A stretch of 48,432 nucleotides of DNA. Origin: a virus. Below are positions 27,352-33,228 of the stretch, piece after piece (the first letter of the stretch is position 1; every line of letters starts with the position of its first letter). The DNA lies in IMG/VR virus record IMGVR_UViG_3300035670_000336, positions 1 to 48,432 of that record. One strand, given 5' to 3'. Below the pieces are notes generated by a model that saw only the letters and a program-made list of their open reading frames with translations, was not told the DNA's origin and made no database searches. The position numbers and the translations under genes are program-made.

Positions 27352-27590
27352 AAATCCGTTTCTCCTCTCGTTCATGGCAGGAGGAGTTTCGTCGTTGGGC
27401 ACAAGCCAAGAAGTTCTACGCAACGCTCCCAGCAAAGCTGGATCGGGCGGAGGAAGATTGGCATAAAAGCCAACCGACGCCTCCAGCACCTCAAATCATA
27501 GAAAGCCTTCCAGATGGATCCAAAGCCCAAGAGCTTTTGGGAGGGGAAATCCGTATCAGGGCACCTTGGATAAACGATGACGATGGCTGA
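27348..27590 (+). CDS. Frame -1 extension of the small membrane protein (candidate)
   Basis: This frame is open from 27336 to the TGA at 27588-27590. It has no ATG or GTG, and its only TTG comes near the end, yet it reads like a real protein: an amphipathic charged helix (SWQEEFRRWAQAKKFYATLP), a Pro-rich linker (SQPTPPAPQ), and an acidic end overlapping the endolysin start. It fills the otherwise empty 230 bases between the membrane protein and the endolysin. Best explanation: it is made by -1 frameshifting at 27342-27348, giving a 132-residue membrane-anchored fusion. Alternatives: a non-standard start (ATC at 27354) or a sequencing error that split one gene. Confidence 0.5.
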   Translation, partial: VEIRFSSRSWQEEFRRWAQAKKFYATLPAKLDRAEEDWHKSQPTPPAPQIIESLPDGSKAQELLGGEIRIRAPWINDDDG

Positions 27591-28761
27591 CCTGACGTTT
27601 GCTCCTGAAAAGCTCAGGGATTTCTTCAGGTATTTCAATCCTGAGAACCCAAAGCACCTTGCAGCTGTGGACCTGTTGCAGGAGCACGTCACAAAAGCAG
27701 ACCCCTCCCTGATGACTGATCAGGCGGACTGGGTTGGGCTATTCCGTGCCCCCAGCTCTCCTCCGCCCACTACCACAGTGGAAAACACCTGGGCAGGTAT
27801 CGCGGCTGCTGCTGCCCAAGCAGGCTGCAAGTTTCCCGACGTACTTGCTGCTCAGTGGGCACTCGAATCTGGTTTCGGACGATACCCGGCTGGCCGCTTC
27901 AACTACTGGGGAATAAAAGCAACTGGACGCACCAAAGGAACTATCAAAGAAACAAAGGAGTTCATCGACGGAAAGTGGATCACAATTCAGGCTAACTTCC
28001 GGAACTTCGCGTCAATCCAGGAAGGTGTCGAATTCCTCGTCACCCGCTGGTACAAAGACTATCAGAACTACAAGGGTGTCAACCGAGCTACGACCCGCGA
28101 AGAAGCAACCCGCCTCCTGGTCCAAGAGGGATACGCAACGGATCCCACATACAGCTCAAAACTGCAGAAGCTCCTTGAGCAGTACGCCCCGGACGGAGAC
28201 CAGCCCACTGATCCTGTAGCTAAAGAGCTAAGCCTCCCCGTACCTTTTTTCTCCCAGCTCGACTCCGACACAGACCAGGGCTACCGGATGTGCTTCTCCA
28301 GCACTTGTGCCATGGCCGTGGAGTTCCTACGCCCAGGGAAACTGCAAACGGCGCAGAAGGACGACTTCTATCTGCGACGTGTTCAGCAGTACGGCGACAC
28401 CACGGATTACAAGGCTCAGCTCAAAGCAATGGAATACTTCGGTGTGAGGGGTTCCTACAGGCAGAACCTTGACATCTCCGATATTCGTGCTCAGTTGCAG
28501 AAGAGGATTCCTGTTCCCATCGGTATCCTTCACAAAGGTCCAAGTTCCGCCCCCACGGGAACGGGCCATTGGCTTTTAGTGGTCGGGCTAACAGACAAGC
28601 ACTTCATTGTGAATGATCCCTACGGCGAGATGAACGTCTCTGCTGGTGGCTACCTGGCCAACACAAACGGTGATCACCTGAAGTACTCGGTAAAAAATCT
28701 GCTCCCTCGCTGGGCCGTTGAAGGAAGCGGTACTGGGTGGGGCATTCTCCTTAACAAGTAA
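27583..28761 (+). CDS. Bifunctional endolysin: GH73 glucosaminidase + C39-like peptidase
   Basis: 392 residues from ATG 27583; ATG 27577 is an alternative adding two residues. Residue numbers below count from 27577. Residues 70-203 form a GH73 (FlgJ-type) domain: the catalytic glutamate is probably E97 in WALESGFGRYP, followed by FNYWGIKA and the distal TRWYKDYQNYKGV. Residues 220-394 resemble a C39-like cysteine peptidase: C239 or C244 in YRMCFSSTCAMAVEF, H331 in TGHWLLVVG, D347 in IVNDPYGE. Together they could cut both glycan and peptide bonds of peptidoglycan. No signal peptide is seen, so it needs a holin. It follows the holin-candidate genes. Confidence 0.87.
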   Translation: MADLTFAPEKLRDFFRYFNPENPKHLAAVDLLQEHVTKADPSLMTDQADWVGLFRAPSSPPPTTTVENTWAGIAAAAAQAGCKFPDVLAAQWALESGFGRYPAGRFNYWGIKATGRTKGTIKETKEFIDGKWITIQANFRNFASIQEGVEFLVTRWYKDYQNYKGVNRATTREEATRLLVQEGYATDPTYSSKLQKLLEQYAPDGDQPTDPVAKELSLPVPFFSQLDSDTDQGYRMCFSSTCAMAVEFLRPGKLQTAQKDDFYLRRVQQYGDTTDYKAQLKAMEYFGVRGSYRQNLDISDIRAQLQKRIPVPIGILHKGPSSAPTGTGHWLLVVGLTDKHFIVNDPYGEMNVSAGGYLANTNGDHLKYSVKNLLPRWAVEGSGTGWGILLNK

Positions 28762-28925
28762 TGGCAGCCAAAGTAAAGAAAGGGCTTAGTGGCACCATCC
28801 ACATAGCTGGCAAACCCAAGAGAACCCGCATTGGTGATGGCTGGCGCGTCCGGAACCGAGTCTTCTCTGGACGGACAAAGCGCTCTAGCGCTCGCAAGAA
28901 ATATCGCGGGCAGGGTCGAGGCTAA
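28761..28925 (+). CDS. Small very basic protein (54 residues)
   Basis: The ATG overlaps the endolysin stop (TAATG), so it is translationally coupled. The sequence is extremely rich in Arg and Lys (for example RTRIGDGWRVRNRVFSGRTK and SSARKKYRGQGRG), suggesting binding to nucleic acid or membrane. I do not recognise a family. It ends in a four-base overlap with a convergent gene. The overlap, the base composition and the lack of stops support it as real. Confidence 0.6.
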   Translation: MAAKVKKGLSGTIHIAGKPKRTRIGDGWRVRNRVFSGRTKRSSARKKYRGQGRG

Positions 28926-29065
28926 CCCACCAGTCGAAGTAAACCATCGGCATAGAACGCCAGCACAGCCCACCCAACAATGGCGGAGATGATGCTGGCG
29001 TTCCTGTTGTGTTGTCGAATCGCTGTGTCGATCATCTCCTGAACTTCGTCTCGGGAGAGCGTCAC
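28922..29065 (-). CDS. Small membrane protein (47 residues)
   Basis: GTG start at 29065, chosen because a Shine-Dalgarno-like CAGGAG precedes it and the upstream gene stops five bases before. It has a short charged N-terminus (SRDEVQEMIDTAIRQHNRN) and one membrane helix (ASIISAIVGWAVLAFYADGLL). A longer open frame upstream of the GTG overlaps the neighbouring gene and looks spurious. Possibly a lysis or superinfection-related protein, given its place next to the lysis genes; not known. Confidence 0.55.
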   Translation of the reverse strand: MTLSRDEVQEMIDTAIRQHNRNASIISAIVGWAVLAFYADGLLRLVG

Positions 29066-29069
29066 AGCC

Positions 29070-29261
29070 TCACTCCTGAAATCGTTTCCAACCTGTGGCA
29101 AGTGCGTAGATCTCAGGATTGGCCTCAAGAGGAGCCATCTCAGAGAAGCCACGTTTCCAGCCGTGATTCTTCATCACGACCTCGACCTCGTCTTTGATCT
29201 GATTGAGATCTTCCAAGGTACCGGTAAAGCGAAAACGTACGTACCTAACCTTTTCACCCAT
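29070..29261 (-). CDS. Small protein, unknown (63 residues)
   Basis: A small mixed alpha/beta protein (KVRYVRFRFTGTLEDLNQIK, then EVVMKNHGWKRGF). Its start overlaps the end of the DUF3310 gene by eight bases and its stop is five bases before the next gene, so it is in a three-gene minus-strand operon. No family recognised. Confidence 0.6.
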   Translation of the reverse strand: MGEKVRYVRFRFTGTLEDLNQIKDEVEVVMKNHGWKRGFSEMAPLEANPEIYALATGWKRFQE

Positions 29262-29589
29262 GACGAAGGGTCGCGTCGCAATTCAATTCTTTGTGCAACT
29301 CGATTGCAGTATCAAGACTTTGGCGGGCCTTAATCAGATCTTCTAGCTGCTTATCCGGCGTTCCCTTGTATTTATGGGGATAGCGCTGAATATACTTTAT
29401 CGAATTGATGAGGACATAGATAAGCTTGCCCTCTTTGCCATACATCGACTCCCCGACGTCATAGGGAGACACCGCGCCTTTCCTGTAGTGCTCAGGCTTA
29501 GCCACAACATCCTGAGCAGCTCCCAGGTTTAAGACAAGATGATCATTTCCCGAGGCTCCAAAGACTGGCCCAAACATTTGCCGATACAT
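29254..29589 (-). CDS. DUF3310 protein
   Basis: 111 residues. Residues 28-105 match the DUF3310 pattern: VVAKPEHYRKG, then GKLIYVLINSIKYIQRYPHK, then QLEDLIKARQSLDTAIEL. Such proteins are sometimes labelled nucleotide kinase in phages, without firm proof. The first about 25 residues are not conserved-looking and the real start may be internal (the ATG five codons in, or GTG). It is the first gene of a small minus-strand operon. Confidence 0.75.
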   Translation of the reverse strand: MYRQMFGPVFGASGNDHLVLNLGAAQDVVAKPEHYRKGAVSPYDVGESMYGKEGKLIYVLINSIKYIQRYPHKYKGTPDKQLEDLIKARQSLDTAIELHKELNCDATLRHG

Positions 29590-29613
29590 TTGATGCAGCC
29601 AAATGTACCAATT

Positions 29614-29808
29614 ATGAATTGGGAGCTAATCATCCGGACCAATGAAAAAGGTGCGGGTGAACTCATCAGCCAAATCCTCGAGGCAGACATCCCCTACGAG
29701 CAGGTCCTGATCAAAAGCCCAGACGCACCACGGGGCGTAGTGATGCTGCCCTATACGGAGCGCTTACAGGAAGCACTAGCCCTCCAATCCTTTGACGCAG
29801 CGTCATAA
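29614..29808 (+). CDS. Small protein, unknown (64 residues)
   Basis: From the ATG at 29614 (MNWELIIRTNEKGAGELISQ). It has an alpha/beta pattern with a mid-region PYEQVLIKSPDAPRGVVMLP. The frame is open upstream but that part overlaps the divergent DUF3310 gene and is less protein-like. No family recognised. Alone in its orientation between the small minus-strand operon and the non-coding region. Confidence 0.5.
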   Translation: MNWELIIRTNEKGAGELISQILEADIPYEQVLIKSPDAPRGVVMLPYTERLQEALALQSFDAAS

Positions 29809-30223
29809 GGAGCGAACCTGTCGCTGACAGTTGCCACCATCTCAGAGCACGCCAAAGCAAGCTCTGACACCCAGCAGCACAAAGCAAAAGCGGTACGACG
29901 CATCGGTCGAATTAGCGAACGAAATCAATGTATGGGGTTTGGTGGGGTCTGAAACGCGCTCGGCACACCAGCCACAGTGTTAAGGCGGGCTTATACCCCT
30001 AAAGCAGCTGGGGACTAATGGGGGGGAAAAATGCGGCAAAAAATTAAAACGGATCTGTCAAGCCAGTCGTGACGCTGGTTTTCAGCGGCCTTGAGACAGA
30101 AAAAACTGCGGAAAACACTAGTAGTCAAAAAGCCCAGTCCCGAGCAGATCTCAGACTGAGCATTACTAATACTAATAACTGCTATAAAGCAAGCTAATCA
30201 AATAGTGGACGATCTGCCAACCG
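29809..30223. other. Long non-coding stretch before the DUF4278/tRNA/integrase region
   Basis: No convincing gene on either strand in 415 bases. It holds a G-run (30020-30026), several short AT-rich tracts, a hairpin with T-run at 30063-30082, a tandem ACTAAT repeat near 30165-30175 and a TATAAA box (30183-30188) without a good -35. It could hold attachment-site arms or regulatory RNA, but nothing more can be said. Confidence 0.5.
30063..30082 (+). terminator. Weak hairpin followed by TTTT
   Basis: CCAG and CTGG arms with an inner CG/CG pair, then TTTT. It could end transcription from the small gene at 29614-29808, but the stem is short and 250 bases downstream. Confidence 0.25.
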
Positions 30224-30406
30224 TCACCGTTCGAGGTGGTAGCCGTGCCCCCGGTACATGAGGTCCGCCGAGACGTGCTCCTGATGCGGTGCCTCGGCGT
30301 AAGGCACACCTCGGTACGCCTTCATCGAGATCATCTGGGCATCGCTCAGAGCCCGGTGACGGGTGATCTGGTCCTTGATCAGGGACAGGTGGTTGAGGAC
30401 GGTCAT
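30224..30406 (-). CDS. DUF4278-like small cyanobacterial protein
   Basis: 60 residues. Two YRG motifs (MKAYRGVPYAEAP and DLMYRGHGYHLER) separated by about 20 residues match the DUF4278 family of small proteins, which is common in cyanobacteria and of unknown function. GGAG stands six bases before the ATG. No partner gene is adjacent; the tRNA and integrase lie beyond it. Likely acquired from a cyanobacterial host, or retained as a small host-interaction factor. Confidence 0.65.
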   Translation of the reverse strand: MTVLNHLSLIKDQITRHRALSDAQMISMKAYRGVPYAEAPHQEHVSADLMYRGHGYHLER

Positions 30407-30461
30407 GGGTCACTCCAACAGCGGTCTGGCCCCCGTTGCCTGGCCGGACTCCAACTGCAGC

Positions 30462-30521
30462 GCAGGCTCGCCTGCACTCAACGTGATCCAATTTTAGAAA
30501 GAATGTAGCGGTTGTTACCGC
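30462..30521. repeat. Two small perfect inverted repeats upstream of the DUF4278 gene
   Basis: GCAGGC-TC-GCCTGC at 30462-30475 and GCGGT-TGTT-ACCGC at 30508-30521. Both lie between the DUF4278-like gene (minus strand) and the tRNA. A TAAAAT box (30492-30497 on the minus strand) lies between them. They may be operators of that gene or part of the attachment region. Confidence 0.35.
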
Positions 30522-30577
30522 ACGAACCTTTTGCGAGCCGCGTTACAGTGGCGGCACCCTGTCACTGCAAGGGTTTT

Positions 30578-30651
30578 GGGCCGTTAGCTCAGCTGGATAG
30601 AGCAAGTACCTTCTAAGTACTCGGTCGCTGGTTCAAGTCCAGCACGGCCCG
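30578..30651 (+). tRNA. tRNA-Arg (anticodon UCU)
   Basis: A complete cloverleaf: 7-bp acceptor stem (GGGCCGT with ACGGCCC), D arm GCTC/GAGC, anticodon stem AGTAC/GTACT with loop CTTCTAA giving anticodon TCT, T arm GCTGG-TTCAAGT-CCAGC, discriminator G. CCA is not encoded, as is usual in cyanobacteria. It reads AGA/AGG codons, rare in GC-richer Synechococcus but used by the phage. Being full length and next to an integrase it could be either a functional phage tRNA or the attP/attL copy of a host tRNA gene. Confidence 0.93.
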
Positions 30652-30673
30652 TCCTCTCACCGCCTCAACATCC

Positions 30674-30828
30674 AGTCCTGGACTGCAGTGCTGAGTAAAG
30701 CCCAAGTAGAGACAGCTTGAGAAACCCAGTCGTTGACAGGGGTCTTAGTCTGCCTTCTAAGCCGCGCAAAAGCCGCTTGGGCACTGACTTGAGACACGAG
30801 TACAAAACAGGACACAAGTCCTGGACTG
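30674..30828. repeat. 12-bp direct repeat between tRNA and integrase
   Basis: AGTCCTGGACTG occurs at 30674-30685 and 30817-30828. Each copy is itself an inverted repeat (AGTCC-T-GGACT). Candidates for integrase arm sites or for a repressor controlling the integrase; they bracket the putative integrase promoter. Confidence 0.45.
30733..30761 (+). promoter_or_regulatory. Putative integrase promoter
   Basis: A perfect -35 TTGACA (30733-30738), 17-base spacer, and -10-like TCTAAG (30756-30761; 4 of 6 matches). It lies about 130 bases before the integrase start and between the two 12-bp repeats. Confidence 0.45.
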
Positions 30829-30888
30829 GGATTCCTTGCGCTGCAAGCAGTCTCATCCTATTTTGGACAGGCGCTGCAGAGTAGAGAA

Positions 30889-31980
30889 ATGAGTAGACAA
30901 CAACGCCTGGCTCCCTGGCAGGAGCGGAACCATATCCTCGCTGAGATGGGCTGCCGATTCAGGCTACGCTTGACATCTCAATCACCGATCTATTACGTCC
31001 GCGCCACGCAACCATTTGCGGACGGCACAAAGATCAAGTCAACGTGTATAGATTCTCGGGAGTCTGATGCCCTGAACCGGGCCTTCCGCTTCTGTCTGGA
31101 GCTGGAGGAGACCCCCTCCCTGATCGAGCGCAAGCCCTCCCAAGCAGGGAGCCTTGAGGATCTAACCGGCTGGTCGGCGCTGACCTTCCGCCTGAAGGAG
31201 CACCTAACCCGGCGCAGCACCACCATCCACACGGACTACGCCCGGCACATCCGAGAGCTGCAGGCGCTCAAGGGCTCTGTCAGTCCAGAAGCCATTAAGA
31301 GGTGGGTACTCCGCGCCCCCTACGACAGTCGCGAACGACTACGGCGGGTCACCACAGCCCGCCGCCTCTACGAGATCGGGTTGGGCATCGAACGGGATTG
31401 GCTCGACCGCACCCGAGCGGAGAGCACCTTCAGCGCCAACAAGATCCTCGACCCCAGGGACCTGCCATCCGATGAGCAGGTCGGGGCCTTTGTCGACAGC
31501 CTGAACGAGGGAGCGTGGAAAACCGCGATGGGTCTAATCGCAACCTACGGCCTCCGCAACCACGAGGTCTTCCGCCTTGAATCCCGCCCCGACGCCAAAG
31601 GTTGGATCGAGATCTCCGCGAACTCCAAGACCGGATACCGCCCGGTGATGCCCGCCCATCCGGAGTGGATCGAGCGCTGGAACCTTCGCTCCGGTGAGCT
31701 GCCCGAGTTCGTGGCCGAATCCAGCCACCGAGAGCTGGGCAGCAAGGTCTCCACCTTCTTCACCCGGTGGAAGCACCTAGCCAAATGGAACAGCCCTTCG
31801 AGCTACGACCTCCGCCACGCCTACGCAGCCCGGCTCCACACGCACCCGACATACAGCCACGTCAGGACCGAAGACGCCGCCCAGCTCATGGGTCACGGCG
31901 TGGATGTCCACAAGAAAACGTATCTGAAATGGTGCAAGAAGGAGGATCTCAAGCGTTCAATCCAGGCCCGCCTGACCTAG
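30889..31980 (+). CDS. int: Tyrosine site-specific integrase
   Basis: 363 residues. The catalytic residues of tyrosine recombinases are visible: R223 (YGLRNHEV), K247 (ANSKTGYR), R309 and H310 in SYDLRHAYAAR (the usual His of HxxR is Tyr306 here, a change seen in some integrases), H336 (LMGHGVDV) and nucleophile Y345 (KKTYLKW). The N-terminal half, with a helical core-binding-like region around 95-175, is unremarkable. It makes the phage potentially temperate. It lies 237 bases downstream of tRNA-Arg in the same orientation, the usual arrangement of phages integrating in tRNA genes. It converges on a small minus-strand gene with a four-base overlap. Confidence 0.9.
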   Translation: MSRQQRLAPWQERNHILAEMGCRFRLRLTSQSPIYYVRATQPFADGTKIKSTCIDSRESDALNRAFRFCLELEETPSLIERKPSQAGSLEDLTGWSALTFRLKEHLTRRSTTIHTDYARHIRELQALKGSVSPEAIKRWVLRAPYDSRERLRRVTTARRLYEIGLGIERDWLDRTRAESTFSANKILDPRDLPSDEQVGAFVDSLNEGAWKTAMGLIATYGLRNHEVFRLESRPDAKGWIEISANSKTGYRPVMPAHPEWIERWNLRSGELPEFVAESSHRELGSKVSTFFTRWKHLAKWNSPSSYDLRHAYAARLHTHPTYSHVRTEDAAQLMGHGVDVHKKTYLKWCKKEDLKRSIQARLT

Positions 31981-32159
31981 GCATACGGCCATGTCAGATC
32001 CACATCACTTCGCCACGCCTGCTCATCCAAGGGATTACGAGCGACATACTCCCTGAAAAGCACCTTCATCTTCTCTAGCGGAAGCTGCACTTCTGCAGAA
32101 ACATGAGCCACATTGCTCTGCCCCCGATACAGCATCTGAAATGCCTCCTCCAGCTGCAT
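31977..32159 (-). CDS. Small putative HTH protein (60 residues)
   Basis: A short helical protein (EEAFQMLYRGQSNVAHVSAE, then VQLPLEKMKVLFREYVAR) whose first 45 residues have the look of a helix-turn-helix. It is the closest minus-strand gene to the integrase and is preceded by a perfect 21-bp palindrome. This makes it a candidate regulator of integration or lysogeny; no family can be named. Confidence 0.6.
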   Translation of the reverse strand: MQLEEAFQMLYRGQSNVAHVSAEVQLPLEKMKVLFREYVARNPLDEQAWRSDVDLTWPYA

Positions 32160-32183
32160 GCCTAACTTCCAATGAACTTCTAA

Positions 32184-32378
32184 TTAACTCCTAATTTGAC
32201 TCAAATTAGGAATCGGTTTGGAGTTGTGATTCCAATGCCGCACCACACCGGCCACGATGAACATGTTGGTCAGCAAATAACTGAGCAGGATAAGAGAGCG
32301 GGTCAACGCAACCAAATCCGACTCTCGGCTACAGGGGCTGGCCTTCTCCCCCAAAGCCTTGGCCCAAATCCGCCACAT
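32184..32378 (-). CDS. Small membrane protein (64 residues)
   Basis: The ATG overlaps the upstream stop as TGATG, which suggests coupled translation. A hydrophobic helix (SLILLSYLLTNMFIVAGVV) occupies about residues 28-46 and the N-terminus is charged. Function unknown. The perfect palindrome 32190-32210 is part of its coding 3' end. Confidence 0.5.
   Translation of the reverse strand: MWRIWAKALGEKASPCSRESDLVALTRSLILLSYLLTNMFIVAGVVRHWNHNSKPIPNLSQIRS
32190..32210. promoter_or_regulatory. Perfect 21-bp palindrome, operator candidate
   Basis: Arms CCTAATTTGA and TCAAATTAGG flank one base. It lies 31 bases upstream of the start of the small HTH-like gene (ATG 32159, minus strand) and inside the 3' end of the preceding gene. 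A related half, CTAATTAACTC, lies just beside it at 32181-32191. No T-run follows on either strand, so it is not a terminator; a dimeric repressor site is more likely. Confidence 0.5.
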
Positions 32379-32749
32379 CAGCCTGTGTATTTATCAGCGA
32401 TTTCAGCCTGGGCGCGTACGTAATTCGCAGCCTTAATAAACGTCTGGGACTGAAGTCGGTCCGCAACAGCCCTGAGCATCGCAGCGGCAGCTTCATTGAA
32501 TTCGTAGAAGCAGTCGTCGATCTGACTGTCGAAGGCACGCTCCATCTCGATCCAAAGCGGCATCGGCTCCACCTTGCGGTGATGCTCGATCCAGTCGGCC
32601 GAGAGACCTAGTTCCGCGTCACGGAATGCTTTGGCCATAGCCTCCATCACACCATCCGCAGCCACGTCCCACCAGTCACGCTCCCCGCCTGTGGCAGAAG
32701 CGGTCTGCATCGCCTCGACCAAGCGGGACCGCAGAGTCTGTTTAGTCAT
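32378..32749 (-). CDS. Helical phage protein, unknown
   Basis: 123 residues from ATG 32749; the longer open frame upstream overlaps the small membrane gene and looks like a shadow. It is acidic and helical (WWDVAADGVMEAMAKAFRDA, then FNEAAAAMLRAVADRLQS), without enzymatic motif. It starts one base after the stop of the 45-residue membrane protein and is in the same minus-strand operon. Confidence 0.65.
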   Translation of the reverse strand: MTKQTLRSRLVEAMQTASATGGERDWWDVAADGVMEAMAKAFRDAELGLSADWIEHHRKVEPMPLWIEMERAFDSQIDDCFYEFNEAAAAMLRAVADRLQSQTFIKAANYVRAQAEIADKYTG

Positions 32750-32750
32750 G

Positions 32751-32888
32751 TCAGAAATCGGGTGGTCCCCCACCTCCGTAAAAGATCCAAGCAGCAAAAA
32801 GGACTCCCAGGCAGGTCATAACCATGGTGATGTTGAACAGGATCAACCCGTCATAGAAAATGCCCGCCCAGCAAGTCAGATCACACAT
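32751..32888 (-). CDS. Small membrane protein (45 residues)
   Basis: Too short for most gene callers. The ATG at 32888 overlaps the upstream stop, and its TGA is one base before the next start. A long hydrophobic helix (LILFNITMVMTCLGVLFAAW) is followed by a Gly/Pro-rich end (YGGGGPPDF). Tight packing and a sensible membrane sequence support it. Function unknown. Confidence 0.6.
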   Translation of the reverse strand: MCDLTCWAGIFYDGLILFNITMVMTCLGVLFAAWIFYGGGGPPDF

Positions 32889-33228
32889 CAGCGGTAACTA
32901 CGACTGTCTTCGGTTCAGACGAGGAATCCTCCTCGTCCTCATCGAACGTGTCTTCCAGGAGCTTGAGGTCATACTCCTTAGCCACCTTCCGCATCAAAGC
33001 TTGATCGCGGTATTCATTGAAGGCCAGCTGACAGGCACCCCTGGCAATCACATGCTCATCAAAACCCTGGTAACGGAGGATCTTTTCAAAGGCAGTAAAC
33101 CAGGCATGAACACTACAATCGATCATGTCTGATTCAAAGCAGACGGTGTGAGTAGCCAGGGAGTCCAGCTCCTTGCCACCGGACTCCTCTATCTCAACCT
33201 TCACCTTGATGTGATAGTTGTCGTACAT
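32881..33228 (-). CDS. Acidic phage protein of unknown function
   Basis: 115 residues. An N-terminal beta region (DNYHIKVKVEIEE), a helical middle (SVHAWFTAFEKILRYQGFDE), and an acidic Ser-rich tail (DTFDEDEEDSSSEP). The start touches the RNR stop. The family is not recognised; its place directly after RNR suggests a role in nucleotide or DNA metabolism, but this is only context. Confidence 0.65.
   Translation of the reverse strand: MYDNYHIKVKVEIEESGGKELDSLATHTVCFESDMIDCSVHAWFTAFEKILRYQGFDEHVIARGACQLAFNEYRDQALMRKVAKEYDLKLLEDTFDEDEEDSSSEPKTVVVTADV

Noticed and set aside
30020-30060. G-run/A-run segment as replication origin
   Set aside because: No repeats, initiator gene or DnaA-like boxes recognised here; the iteron cluster in the primase gene is a better candidate.
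30609-30761. 9-bp repeat CCTTCTAAG (tRNA anticodon loop and integrase promoter) as attP core
   Set aside because: Too short to claim; mentioned within the attachment-region finding only.
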